Under the pieces are notes generated by a model. The model searched no databases. It was not told the DNA's origin and saw only the letters and a list, made by a program, of their open reading frames with translations. From contig NZ_CP041405.1 of the NCBI RefSeq assembly GCF_007066085.1, positions 3,693,001 to 3,757,000 of the forward strand: DNA of 64,000 nucleotides. Direction: 5' to 3'. Positions 44,966 to 53,920 of this stretch are shown piece after piece. The position numbers and the translations under genes were made by a program. This stretch comes from Paenibacillus thiaminolyticus. Lineage in GTDB: Bacteria > Bacillota > Bacilli > Paenibacillales > Paenibacillaceae. The stretch's first letter is position 1; every line of letters begins with the position of its first letter.

Positions 44966-45697
44966 TTAAAATCGACCTGCATCAAAATACAGGTTTCTTC
45001 CCGTAATAAATTTAGCCATATCGCTTAGTAAAAATGCTATCGCACCAGCTACATCATTCGAAGGAATCAATCCAAGTAATTGCGGACTCGCCACCTGAGC
45101 CAAATGATCATCTACCGTGGCATTCTCCGGCATCACTACTCCGGGGAAAATAGTATTTACTCTAATATTCTTTTTTATTAACTCAAAAGATAATGATTGT
45201 GTTGCAGCATTGACAGCGGATTTGGATGCAGAATAGATAGTCTGACACGCTTCAGGTTGTACACTGGCAACTGAGGATACTGCCACAATACTTCCGCCAT
45301 TCGTATATTTATTCTTTGCAAACTGTCGCACCATCTCTATATAAGAATAGAAATTTATATCCATGATTGCCCGCATTTTTTCACGGGTTAATTGTGGTAA
45401 AGGTATGATAGGAATTATACCTGCACTATAAACTAACCCATTCAATTTGACCCCATCAGATACAGCTTGCTCAAAAAGATCCCCCGCATTGTCAACTTCA
45501 GTCAAATCAGCATCTATCAGAATGTGATTTTTTCCGTTCAGAAGCTCTTTGGTTTCGTACAACCTTTCCTTATTTCTACCATGCAAAACTAGCGATGCAC
45601 CCAAGCTGGATAGGTAGATTGCTGTTGTCTTTCCAATTCCGGATGATGCTCCGGTGACAAGTATTTTTTTGTTAGAGAAATCCAGCGGATTTATCAT
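44966..45697 (-). CDS. Short-chain dehydrogenase/reductase (SDR-b)
   Basis: 243 residues. TGASSGIGKTTAIYLSSLGA, LHGRNKERL, catalytic IYSASKSAVN, terminal LSDMAKFITGRNLYFDAGRF. Same family as SDR-a and -c but with no KAS III overlapping it, so it may be a spare module reductase, or act at another oxidation level. It has no dehydratase partner nearby. Confidence 0.93.
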   Translation of the reverse strand: MINPLDFSNKKILVTGASSGIGKTTAIYLSSLGASLVLHGRNKERLYETKELLNGKNHILIDADLTEVDNAGDLFEQAVSDGVKLNGLVYSAGIIPIIPLPQLTREKMRAIMDINFYSYIEMVRQFAKNKYTNGGSIVAVSSVASVQPEACQTIYSASKSAVNAATQSLSFELIKKNIRVNTIFPGVVMPENATVDDHLAQVASPQLLGLIPSNDVAGAIAFLLSDMAKFITGRNLYFDAGRF

Positions 45698-45765
45698 GTT
45701 TGCTTATTGTTCTCCCTCGTTTCACATTTGTAAAAAGTCCTACGCTTTCCCCTACACCTCTGTTA

Positions 45766-46527
45766 TTATGAGAAACTGCCGCCATCAACAAATAGCCGGC
45801 GGCCAGTAATAAATTTTGACATATCACTGATTAAAAATGCACATGCACCAGCAACATCATCAGCCTCTCCCAACCCTAATAATTGGATTTTTCTCACATC
45901 ATCCAGATCAGGGCCGATATATTCATCACGTAGAACCATTTCTGTACGAAGCAAACCAGGCAACACCGTATTGATCCTAATGCCCTTCTTGACCAGTTCA
46001 ATGGATAACGTTTGAACGGAGATATCCATAGCCGCCTTGGATGCGGCATAACTCGTTTGGCATTGTCCAGCCCTATCCCCTGCAATTGATGAAATGCCCA
46101 CAATACTTCCCGCATCACTATATTTCCTCTTCGCGTATTGACGGACAAGTTCAATAAACGTAAAGTAATTAATATTCATTTCCTCAAGCATCTTCATTCT
46201 AGTCAGCCCATTTAACGGTATTACTTTTGTAATACCCGCACAATGAACCAACCCATTCAGTTTTACGTCATCTTTCGTTGCCTGATCAAAAATTGAACCC
46301 ATATCTTCCAATTCTGATAAATCGGCAATTATCTGAAGATGACCGCTTCCCGATAATTGCTGCATCGTATCATTCAGTCGCTGTTGGTTTCTTCCCGTAA
46401 TGACTAATCTTGCTCCTAATTTTGATAAATATATGGCGGTTGCCCGTCCAATTCCAGAAGATGCTCCTGTAACGAGTATTTTTCTGTTTGATAAATCTAA
46501 TGGATTAAAAGTACCTAGATTACCCAC
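45766..46527 (-). CDS. Short-chain dehydrogenase/reductase (SDR-a)
   Basis: 253 residues. TGASSGIGRATAIYLSKLGA, VITGRNQQRL, catalytic SYAASKAAMD, terminal ISDMSKFITGRRLFVDGG. GTG start at 46527, six bases after GAGGAGG, overlapping the KAS III-a stop by eight bases. This repeats the KAS III-b/SDR-c junction almost exactly. It likely reduces the product of KAS III-a. Confidence 0.93.
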   Translation of the reverse strand: MGNLGTFNPLDLSNRKILVTGASSGIGRATAIYLSKLGARLVITGRNQQRLNDTMQQLSGSGHLQIIADLSELEDMGSIFDQATKDDVKLNGLVHCAGITKVIPLNGLTRMKMLEEMNINYFTFIELVRQYAKRKYSDAGSIVGISSIAGDRAGQCQTSYAASKAAMDISVQTLSIELVKKGIRINTVLPGLLRTEMVLRDEYIGPDLDDVRKIQLLGLGEADDVAGACAFLISDMSKFITGRRLFVDGGSFS

Positions 46528-47572
46528 GATAGGCCTCCTCGTAATAATCACTGGTATATATCATAGGTAAAACATTTTTAGATTCCACTTCGAAACTGGT
46601 TACTCCCCACGATAGACCTACGCCAAATCCGGATGTGATGAGTTTAATCATCTCCGGAACCTGCTCTCTTTCGCATAAATCAACAATCCCCAATGGTATA
46701 GATGCACTGCTTGTGTTAGCATATCTATCTAAGGAAATTGGCATTTTTTCAAGAGGCAGCTTTAATTTTCTTGCTAGTTGTTTAAGAATTAATAAATTGG
46801 CCTGATGAAATACGCAATAATCATAGTCATGAATATCTCCGCCGTAAAGGTCGAAAAATTCTTTAAAAGCTCTTGGTATTTCAGTAATCGTAAATCCAAA
46901 AACATCTGCCCCCTCCATATGCATGGCTGTTTGTTTATAATAGTTTTTACCATCCATAATTGGATTTCTTACGGCTCCGCCTGGTATGATTAACGAACTG
47001 TAGCCTTCTCCATTGGCTTTCAGCAAGCATTTCATTTCCGTATTTCCACGCTCGATAATTGTAGCTGTTCCAGCATGTCCAAAAAGGATTACATCCTTAA
47101 TGGAGGCTTCCGGATTTTCAACTGACATTTCTCCGGCTAGAAATAATATTCTCTTAATACTTCCACCTTGCAGCATGGTAGAAGCTAAATACAATCCATA
47201 TACATATCCCGAGCAGCCCAAATTAATATCAAATGCTATACAATTCTTTGATAATCCAAGTCTTTTATGAATGACATGTGATGTCGCAGGTAGAGTATAA
47301 TCTGGAGACTGTGTAAGAAAAATTAATGCATCTATGCTCTCCTTATCAATTTGTTTCTCTTTCATTAATTGTTCAGCTGCGACAAAGCACAAATCCGAAG
47401 TAGTCTGATTACCAGACACACAGTGACGTTCCTTGACTCCGGTCGTTTCTATAAATTTGTAAACTTCATTTTCCCCTAATTGGTCTATATAATCGGTAAT
47501 TTTCTCAACCTTCTCAGGCACAGCACACGCTATGCCGCCAATATAAATATTATTAAAAGCAACATTTGCCAC
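46520..47572 (-). CDS. Beta-ketoacyl-ACP synthase III-like enzyme (KAS III-a)
   Basis: 350 residues. Cys120 in DINLGCSGYVYG, His in FHQANLLIL, Asn in RYANTSSASIP. GTG start with AAGGAG nine bases upstream. Probably the first condensing enzyme, acting on ACP1, whose gene lies 209 bases upstream in the same direction. The starter unit cannot be read from sequence. Confidence 0.93.
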   Translation of the reverse strand: MANVAFNNIYIGGIACAVPEKVEKITDYIDQLGENEVYKFIETTGVKERHCVSGNQTTSDLCFVAAEQLMKEKQIDKESIDALIFLTQSPDYTLPATSHVIHKRLGLSKNCIAFDINLGCSGYVYGLYLASTMLQGGSIKRILFLAGEMSVENPEASIKDVILFGHAGTATIIERGNTEMKCLLKANGEGYSSLIIPGGAVRNPIMDGKNYYKQTAMHMEGADVFGFTITEIPRAFKEFFDLYGGDIHDYDYCVFHQANLLILKQLARKLKLPLEKMPISLDRYANTSSASIPLGIVDLCEREQVPEMIKLITSGFGVGLSWGVTSFEVESKNVLPMIYTSDYYEEAYRG

Positions 47573-47781
47573 TAAGCTCTACTCCTTCTAGGTTAACGAT
47601 TCTTTTCTTTCATTTTTTTGATAAAATGAAAAATGCTCCAAATCCTTTACTAGAGTGATGTTTGTTGAGTAACATCACTCAAAGAAAGATAGGAGCACCA
47701 TCAAGGTTAAGCTAAATATCCAAGAGGATTGCTGTAAACTAAGCATCAAGGACATACCTTGAAAAGTTTTCCACTGAAGCC
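47573..47781 (-). other. Spacer between ACP1 and KAS III-a with a hairpin
   Basis: 209 bases with no gene. GAGTGATGTT-8 bases-AACATCACTC (about 47655-47682) is a perfect 10-bp hairpin without a T run. It might attenuate or process the message so that ACP1 is made in excess, or be the end of an old mobile element. AT-rich. Confidence 0.35.
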
Positions 47782-48000
47782 TCATTCCATTATATTTATA
47801 ATATCCTGTACCGTTTTAAACTCTTTAATCATCGCTCCAGTTATTGTCTTATCAAAATGTTCATCAACAAGAGCGATTAAAGAGATTGCCGCAACTGAAT
47901 CCCAATCTTCTAATGATTCAAGGCTTGTCGTTACCTCTAATGAACCTGGATCAAGATCTAACATATCCTCTAATAAGTTTAGTTTTGTTTGCAAATCCAT
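47782..48000 (-). CDS. Acyl carrier protein (ACP1)
   Basis: 72 residues. Attachment site EDWDSVAAISLIALVDEHF with Ser35; ends FKTVQDIINIME. AAGGAGG lies eight bases before the ATG. First gene of the leftward operon. Closely related to the dead carrier gene at 37.5 kb. Confidence 0.92.
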   Translation of the reverse strand: MDLQTKLNLLEDMLDLDPGSLEVTTSLESLEDWDSVAAISLIALVDEHFDKTITGAMIKEFKTVQDIINIME

Positions 48001-48484
48001 ATTAAAATCCTCCTTAATTGTCTGTCACCATACAATGACGTTAAAATACACGATATCGCAAATATCTACAAGCTTAATATCGGCAAATATTGTGAAAAAT
48101 TTAATACTTACCTATCCTTTATAATAACTTTATTTTCGATTCAAACTCAAGTTATGATATAGCAATTGATATGTAGCCATTGTGCTTTACCGGATCATGT
48201 ATCCATGATATTATCTCCCTGAATGGATAAGAGGGGTATGCCATATTGAAATGCTGTGAAATAGATGTCGGTGACCGAAATTGCGGAGATCAATTCGAAG
48301 AAACCCTGTAAGAACTTATATAACAAACTCAATAGCCAATCTGTCTTAATCAGAAGTAACGGTTTATACTCACTCGCCACTAGTTACTGTTGACAGCACT
48401 TTCATCGTAGATATATGCCTATATTCAATAATTACCCATTTCTATAATCAATCTGAATTCATGAAGAAGGGGTGTGAGGGAATA
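48001..48484. other. Divergent control region of the biosynthetic cluster
   Basis: 484 AT-rich bases between ACP1 and the divergent GNAT-like gene. A perfect palindrome ATCATG-TATC-CATGAT lies at 48194-48209 and could bind a regulator, though none is encoded in the cluster. A 61-codon minus frame at 48195-48380 has no ribosome site. Good promoters are not obvious; TTGAAT-15-TATAAA on the minus strand is the best I see for ACP1. Confidence 0.45.
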
Positions 48485-49609
48485 ATGGAGATCAGGCTGT
48501 TTAAAAAAGATGAAACTGCTATGTACATGAAAGCAATCGATCAAATATGGAAGAAGGGGCACATTTTAAGTCGTGATCAGACTTTGCTTGATTTCATGTT
48601 TTATAACAATCCTATGCATGAAAAGTATATTGGAAAGGAAAACTATGGTGCCATAGGGGTGTGGGAAGATGGTAAAATTATAGGGATAGGTGGCTTGATG
48701 CTATATGAATTTAACGTAAATGGAAAAAGAGAGCTGTCATCTAACATAACAAATATTATAGTATTGGAAGAATATCGAAAATCCATGGCTGGTGTACTAA
48801 TATATGGAAAAATCCTTGAATTATATCCTATTTTCTGCAGTTTTGGCGTAGGTCTTAGTAACTTTGCAATGCGTATTTCTCCACCTACGATTACAAAAGA
48901 TTATGTTATGCAGCCTATACATAAACTAATACGGATGATTGGCATTTTTAGCAAGAAAAAAACCACCGAGGTATTATTGGAAGGCAATGAATATCTTTTG
49001 AGAAATTACAATGAAATTCAAAAATTCCCCCAGCATGGTAATAAAATAGTTAATCAGGACTTGGATGAAGAAAAATGGAATACATTTTACTATACGCATA
49101 TCGCTCCCAAGACTATCGGTGTTTCACGTAATTATGAATTCCTTAATTGGAGATATTTAAACCATCCAACCTTTGAATATTTAGTGTATACCGTTCAAGA
49201 CCAACTTGGAAATTATGAAGGCTTATTAGTCGCAAGGGTTGAAAGAATAGTCAATAATACTGCAAAAATTTTGCGTATTGTTGAATTTATTTCTAAGAAT
49301 CAGGATGCTTCTATTACACTGGCTAACAAGATTGTAGAAATTGGATCTGAAAAGGATGTTCTTTTCGCAGATTTTTATTGCACGACAGATATGTTTAATT
49401 TTGGGCTAGAGTCAGTTGGTTTTAAGAAAGAATTTACATCAGAGGATGATCAGCTCGTCCTGCCATCCAGATTCCAACCCGTAGATTTGTCTGTTGTAAA
49501 TTTAAATGCAGTTATGTCATTTTATGGAAAAAAGGTGCGAAGATTAAATCTTTTTGATAACAATATATATTTTACCAAAGGTGATTCAGACCAGGATAGG
49601 CCTAACTAA
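48485..49609 (+). CDS. GNAT-like protein of the biosynthetic island
   Basis: 374 residues. MEIRLFKKDETAMYMKAIDQIW and GAIGVWEDGKIIGIGGLMLYEFNVNGKRELSSNITNIIVLEEYRKS have the look of a GNAT fold (strand 4-helix 3 region). A second half follows with GVSRNYEFLNWRYLNHPTFEYLVYTVQD and LRIVEFISKNQ, as in double-GNAT FemX-like proteins of polysaccharide and natural-product clusters. It is divergent from the operon. A decayed paralogue lies at 36.9 kb. It may transfer an acyl or aminoacyl group; the substrate is unknown. Confidence 0.7.
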   Translation: MEIRLFKKDETAMYMKAIDQIWKKGHILSRDQTLLDFMFYNNPMHEKYIGKENYGAIGVWEDGKIIGIGGLMLYEFNVNGKRELSSNITNIIVLEEYRKSMAGVLIYGKILELYPIFCSFGVGLSNFAMRISPPTITKDYVMQPIHKLIRMIGIFSKKKTTEVLLEGNEYLLRNYNEIQKFPQHGNKIVNQDLDEEKWNTFYYTHIAPKTIGVSRNYEFLNWRYLNHPTFEYLVYTVQDQLGNYEGLLVARVERIVNNTAKILRIVEFISKNQDASITLANKIVEIGSEKDVLFADFYCTTDMFNFGLESVGFKKEFTSEDDQLVLPSRFQPVDLSVVNLNAVMSFYGKKVRRLNLFDNNIYFTKGDSDQDRPN

Positions 49610-49906
49610 AAACGTATTGCATATACTAGGACTTGCATATGGAAGTATTACAGACCAACCATTTAGGACGATAACATTAGAAATCAAACCCATCAATGCA
49701 AAAAAAGGGGGACCCGCGGCTGAAGGCCTTTACTGTCCGGCCCTACAAAGGGCTTTGAATGGATCTTCACAGGTAACCCCTTTATACCATAACATTCCGC
49801 TTTTATAACGCTGTTTTATATTAACAGTCGATTAGATTCATTATATAGGATTCATTTGTCCGCAAAAATTTAGCCATCACTTGTGGTATGGTTCACCGTA
49901 ACGGGG
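49610..49906. other. Right edge of the island
   Basis: About 300 bases with no gene. A GC-rich, hairpin-prone patch lies at 49706-49760. It ends at the right copy of the flanking repeat. Confidence 0.4.
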
Positions 49907-49920
49907 CTATCGGCGAAAAA
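49890..49920 (+). repeat. Island-flanking direct repeat, right copy
   Basis: GGTTCACCGTAACG, eight bases, GGCGAAAAA. Direct repeat of 36639-36669. Confidence 0.6.
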
Positions 49921-50328
49921 TACGAAAGGAGCTTGTCGCGGCGCATAGTAGCCCTTCAATATCCGATTCTTCATTCTTAATTCCACACAGAAAGCCGCCG
50001 AAGTAATCGGCGGCCTTATTATTGATGATTAAACTATCGTTCCCCGTTAACGTAATGAACTCTATCGAATGCCCAATACGCGCGCGGTAGCCCTCAGCGG
50101 TCTCATAGTCTTTCTTGTTTAACGTTTCGCTTAACATTCGCTTTAATTCTTCAATGTTATCGCGCTCATATGCATACCGCTGAAATTCAAGGTTAAATTG
50201 TGCTTCATCCAGCGTATTAAGGTTTGTAAAGAGCGCGGCGGTGTGATCGGGTCCAAATAGGTTTGCCTGCTGTCTATTCCTCGATTAAGTAGGATTGTGA
50301 GGCTTGTGATAACCTGCTGTTTCTCCAT
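49907..50328 (-). pseudogene. Frameshifted hypothetical gene
   Basis: Starts MEKQQVITSLTILLNRGIDS with GGAGGAAAAGC before the ATG. Near 50265 the frame must shift to continue ANLFGPDHTAALFTNLNTLD, EAQFNLEFQRYAYERDNIEE, LKRMLSETLNKKDYETAEGY and so on to FRIFRR and a stop. Joined, it would give a helical protein of about 138 residues. I do not recognise it. The right-hand island repeat falls in its last codons. Confidence 0.55.
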
Positions 50329-50385
50329 GCTTTTCCTCCATATGAAAATCGTATATCAATTCAGTGTACACAATTTCCTTTAAAC

Positions 50386-50583
50386 ATGATTATTTCCCAG
50401 TTTGAAATAGGAGTAATTCGTTACTATGGCTTTTACTGTTATCACTTATCGGATGCCCGTTGTGTGCATCACAAAGAGATCGAGCTAACCTTTGATGAGA
50501 AGATTGAGGAATATTTCCAAACTATTGCCCCTTCCGCTAATGAAGCAGAGGGGGCTAAGTGGAAGATTATGCTAGCAATCTAA
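50386..50583 (+). CDS. Short hypothetical ORF, possibly a remnant
   Basis: 65 codons: MIISQFEIGVIRYYGFYCYH then ARCVHHKEIELTFDEKIEEYFQTIAPS. No ribosome site. The tail looks like part of a larger protein. No family recognised. The 388 bases between 50329 and 50716 hold nothing else I can support. Confidence 0.25.
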   Translation: MIISQFEIGVIRYYGFYCYHLSDARCVHHKEIELTFDEKIEEYFQTIAPSANEAEGAKWKIMLAI

Positions 50584-50716
50584 TTTTTTATATCGTATGA
50601 TTCTTCATATACAATAAGATTTTGCAATAATGAGCTTCATAATATATATCTTATTACACTTTAAGGCGTACTGCGGATTATTTACCGTACGGGAGTTTTT
50701 TCGGAATGGAGAGACT

Positions 50717-52165
50717 ATGAAAAAAAATATTGTCTTTATGATTGCATTACTTATACTGTTCACCGGATTCGCAACACCAAGTTATGCATTATCAGATTCG
50801 CAATCTGATTCAATACAAACATTGTTGGATGATGCAAGCCGTATATCAGGTGTACCGGGAATGTCAATCTCAATACTTGCGAACAATGAAGTGCTCTACT
50901 TTTCTTCCGGGTACGCAGATCGTGAAAAGGGACTGTCGGCAAGTGAAAATACTCTATATGAGCTGGCTTCGGTAAGTAAAGCCTTTACCGGCATGGGTAT
51001 TCTGCTGATGGAAGAACAAGGGCTGCTGTCAATGTCAGACTCTATCCAGAAATATTTGCCTTGGTTTACGTTAAAGTATCAGGGGAAACACGTTGATATG
51101 CAAAGTATGACACTCAATAACTTTTTACACCATACTAGCGGCTTAACAAATGGCCGTCACACTCAAAACATTCCACAAGGCAATACGCCGGATATGTTGC
51201 AAAAAACCGTAGAAATGCTCGTAGATTCTGAATTGTCGTTCTATCCTGGTGAGCAGCATAATTACGGAACTGTTAATTATGACGTATTAGGTCTGGTTAT
51301 TGAGATTGTGTCGGGGCAAAGCTATGAAGACTTTATGAGGGAACAGGTATTTCAACCGTTGGGTCTTCACCAGACGTATGTTTATAAAGAAGATGCTCAA
51401 GCCACCGGACAGTTGGCACAGGGCTACCGTTCTTCCTTTTTTATGACAACCCCATATAACGCGCCGGATTATTCCGGGAATAAACCCGCAGCCTACATCA
51501 TTTCTAATACAAAAGATATGGCGCGTTGGATGGGCATACAGATGGGTATTGTGCAGGACATACCCGAAATATTCCATACGGTTATCGAGAAATCACATCA
51601 GGGTGATAGGTCTGTTCCGGCTGTCAACGAAATGTATTATGCGGCGGGCTGGTCGGTAAACGCCAACCAAACGATTATAGAGCACCCAGGGGGCAATCCC
51701 AATTTCGGAACCGAAATGGTCATACTGCTAAATGAACGAATAGCCATCTGCTTGCTGACCAACGGCGAAAATATCAATAGAAGCATGGTACTAAAAGTTA
51801 AAGATATATTAGACGGCAATCTGACGCAGTCATATGGAATAAGCGGCACACAGCTTTTGGACATCATTTTGTCGTCTACCACAATTATTCTTTGCCTATT
51901 GGCTGTTCTGTTCTTTCTCTTAGGATTACGCAGAAGGAAAACGAATGAGCGGCAGCCAATGACAAAAAAGCGAATAATCGTAACAGCTATTTTGCTGATT
52001 GCTACGATTGTCCAGTGTATAATATGCTATGCATTAGATTGGTCAGAGATACTTATTTGGCGAACATATAGTGTTCTTACAGCTTTGATTTCGTCGGCAT
52101 TATTAACAGCAAGCATTACATGGTTTGTATACACTCACCGATATAATGCCTCGCTCCGAAAATAA
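50717..52165 (+). CDS. Secreted membrane-anchored serine hydrolase (beta-lactamase/class C fold)
   Basis: 482 residues. Signal peptide MKKNIVFMIALLILFTGFATPSYA; catalytic Ser85-V-S-Lys88 in ELASVSKAFTG; third motif HPGGNPNFG. The second motif, usually YSN, reads YGTVNYDVLG here, so the Asn is replaced by Thr. After about residue 370 there are four hydrophobic helices (TTIILCLLAVLFFLLGLRRRK, RIIVTAILLIATIVQCIICY, further ones) that anchor it, the domain facing outward. GGAGAGACT precedes the ATG. Likely a peptidase, esterase or cell-wall amino-acid hydrolase; not expected to be a true beta-lactamase. Confidence 0.88.
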   Translation: MKKNIVFMIALLILFTGFATPSYALSDSQSDSIQTLLDDASRISGVPGMSISILANNEVLYFSSGYADREKGLSASENTLYELASVSKAFTGMGILLMEEQGLLSMSDSIQKYLPWFTLKYQGKHVDMQSMTLNNFLHHTSGLTNGRHTQNIPQGNTPDMLQKTVEMLVDSELSFYPGEQHNYGTVNYDVLGLVIEIVSGQSYEDFMREQVFQPLGLHQTYVYKEDAQATGQLAQGYRSSFFMTTPYNAPDYSGNKPAAYIISNTKDMARWMGIQMGIVQDIPEIFHTVIEKSHQGDRSVPAVNEMYYAAGWSVNANQTIIEHPGGNPNFGTEMVILLNERIAICLLTNGENINRSMVLKVKDILDGNLTQSYGISGTQLLDIILSSTTIILCLLAVLFFLLGLRRRKTNERQPMTKKRIIVTAILLIATIVQCIICYALDWSEILIWRTYSVLTALISSALLTASITWFVYTHRYNASLRK

Positions 52166-52287
52166 GCATTTCATTCGTTCGCCTTATTGAAAAAACGCGA
52201 AGATTTCTTTAAATGAGAGAACAATATCAGAAAAAAGGAAGTGCCAGGCACAATGTCATTAAGATAAGGCGTGGAAACCATAATCAA

Positions 52288-52332
52288 GCACAAGAGCAGG
52301 TTATCGAAAAGATAGCCCGCTCTTTTTTTGAA
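52288..52332 (+). terminator. Terminator inside the left end of the IS
   Basis: GAGCAGGTTATC-GAAAA-GATAGCCCGCTC then TTTTTTT. Placed upstream of the transposase gene, it blocks read-through from outside promoters. Confidence 0.85.
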
Positions 52333-52403
52333 AGAAAATCAAGACTTAACAGGTAGATGGATATGTGTGGCGAAGACCCTTGAAACACGAGGAGGCCACG
52401 TCC

Positions 52404-53724
52404 ATGAATGAGTATGCGAATTCGCTAAAAAAAACGCTGACATCCCTCATACGAGAAATGGCAGCCGCACCAGCTCCTTATGTCAAAAACCCTGAAAAAG
52501 ATTTTACCCGAAAGAAAAAGCTGCCCTTTGAAACGGTGATGCAACTCCTGATCTCCATGGGAGGGAACAGCCTATATAAGGAACTTTTGGAATCACAAGG
52601 CTATGACGTAAACACCGCAACCACTTCCGCTTTTGTCCAACAGAGGAATAAAGTGCTGCCGTCTGCTGTGGAATTCTTGTTTCACGCATTTACGCAATCG
52701 GTTACGGATATCAAGGACTACCGAGGGTATCGGCTACTTGCCGTTGACGGTTCGGATTTGCATATCGCAACTGACTCTGCGGACACGGACACCTATTTTC
52801 AAAGTCAACCGAACACGAAAGGCTATAACCTTCTGCATTTGAACGCTGCCTATGACTTGTGCAACAGACTGTACGTGGATGCCATTGTTCAGCCACGAAG
52901 GTTATGCAACGAGGGAAGGGCGCTGGCTGCTATGGTTCACCGTTCTCCAATCAAGGGCAAAACCATTGTGATTGCCGATAGAGGTTATGAAAGTTACAAC
53001 AATTTCGCGCATCTTGAACGCAAAGGGTGGAACTATGTCATACGGGTAAAGGATTTGGATTCCAATGGTATTCTTTCGGGCTTGCGTTTGCCCTCTAGCG
53101 GAGAGTTTGATAGGAACGTTCATCTGACACTCACCAAAACAAACCAAAGAGGTCAAGGCTAATCCCGAGATTTACAAGTTCGTTCCTTCCACGTCAACCT
53201 TTGATTTTTTGGATTTGCATGAGAACTTGTTTTACCCGATTTCCTTTCGGGTGGTTCGTTTCGTCCTGCCGAGTGGCGCTTTTGAGACCGTCATTACGAA
53301 TCTTACCGCCACGGATTTCCCACCGGGTGAAATCATGTCAATGTATAACATGCGATGGGGCATTGAAACCTCATTCCGGGCATTAAAGTACACTGTCGGT
53401 CTGACGAATTTTCATGCAAAGAAACGAGAGTCCATCACCCAGGAGATATTCGCAAGAATGATCCTGTACAATTTCGCTGAAATGATAACCTCGCACGTCG
53501 TCATTTCCCAAATGGAGAAACGGCACCCCTATCAAGTTAACTTCACGGTTGCCGTTCACGTGTGTAGACACTTCCTGCGCTCAAGGGACGATGAACCCCC
53601 GCCTGATGTTGAAGCGCTGATTCGCAAAAACATTTTGCCGATTCGACCCATTCGCCCAGGGCAGCAGAATACGCGCAAAATACGCTACAAATCAGTGGTT
53701 AGCTTCGTCTATAGAGTAGCATAA
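52404..53724 (+). pseudogene. IS4-family transposase, frameshifted
   Basis: First part from 52404 (MNEYANSLKKTLTSLIREMA, GAGGAGG eight bases upstream) to a stop at 53160; second part continues KEVKANPEIYKFVPSTSTFD to 53724. The shift lies near 53140-53150 in ACCAAAACAAACCAAAGAGG. Catalytic residues are all present across the two frames: D in LLAVDGSDLHI, D in IVIADRGYESY and E in YNMRWGIETSFRALK (the Y-x2-R-x3-E-x6-K signature). The shift site is A-rich but not a classic slippery heptamer, so it is more likely an inactivating indel than programmed. Confidence 0.85.
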
Positions 53725-53807
53725 TTTGTTTCATATGAACATTTTTTTAAGCGGATCATCCCTCCGCTTTGTTTGCTGTACACTTTTTTCCTTGCTTGTA
53801 TACAAAA

Positions 53808-53843
53808 AAGAAACGGCACAGGGCTTTTTCCCATGCCGTTTCG
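53808..53843. terminator. Hairpin inside the right end of the IS
   Basis: GAAACGGCA (about 53810-53818), 15-base loop, TGCCGTTTC. A strong stem between transposase stop and the right terminal repeat. Confidence 0.6.
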
Positions 53844-53920
53844 GATTCCATTTTTATTTCCGCTCTTGTCTTGGAGCTAAACTTAATGACATTGGTGCCA
53901 GGCACCCCCAATTTTTCGCC

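Larger units (their letters stand above)
52241..53905 (+). mobile_element. IS4-family insertion sequence, about 1.66 kb
   Basis: Bounded by near-perfect terminal inverted repeats. The left end (52241-52263) reads GTGCCAGGCAC then AATGTCATTAAG; the right end (53882-53905), inverted, reads GTGCCTGGCACC then AATGTCATTAAG. It carries one frameshifted DDE transposase gene. A hairpin terminator follows each end inside the element. No clear target duplication is visible. It lies 15 bases past the rlmH stop, so rlmH is intact. Confidence 0.85.

Noticed and set aside
36882..49609. Primary fatty-acid synthesis locus
   Set aside because: No fabD, fabF, fabZ or enoyl reductase; three different KAS III genes with an A domain and formyltransferase are not found in primary fatty-acid loci.
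50717..52165. True beta-lactamase
   Set aside because: Class C-like fold but no YxN motif and a membrane tail; such proteins are usually peptidases or esterases.
53140..53160. Programmed frameshift in the transposase
   Set aside because: The site is A-rich but lacks a clear slippery heptamer and downstream structure that I can see; a simple indel is more likely.
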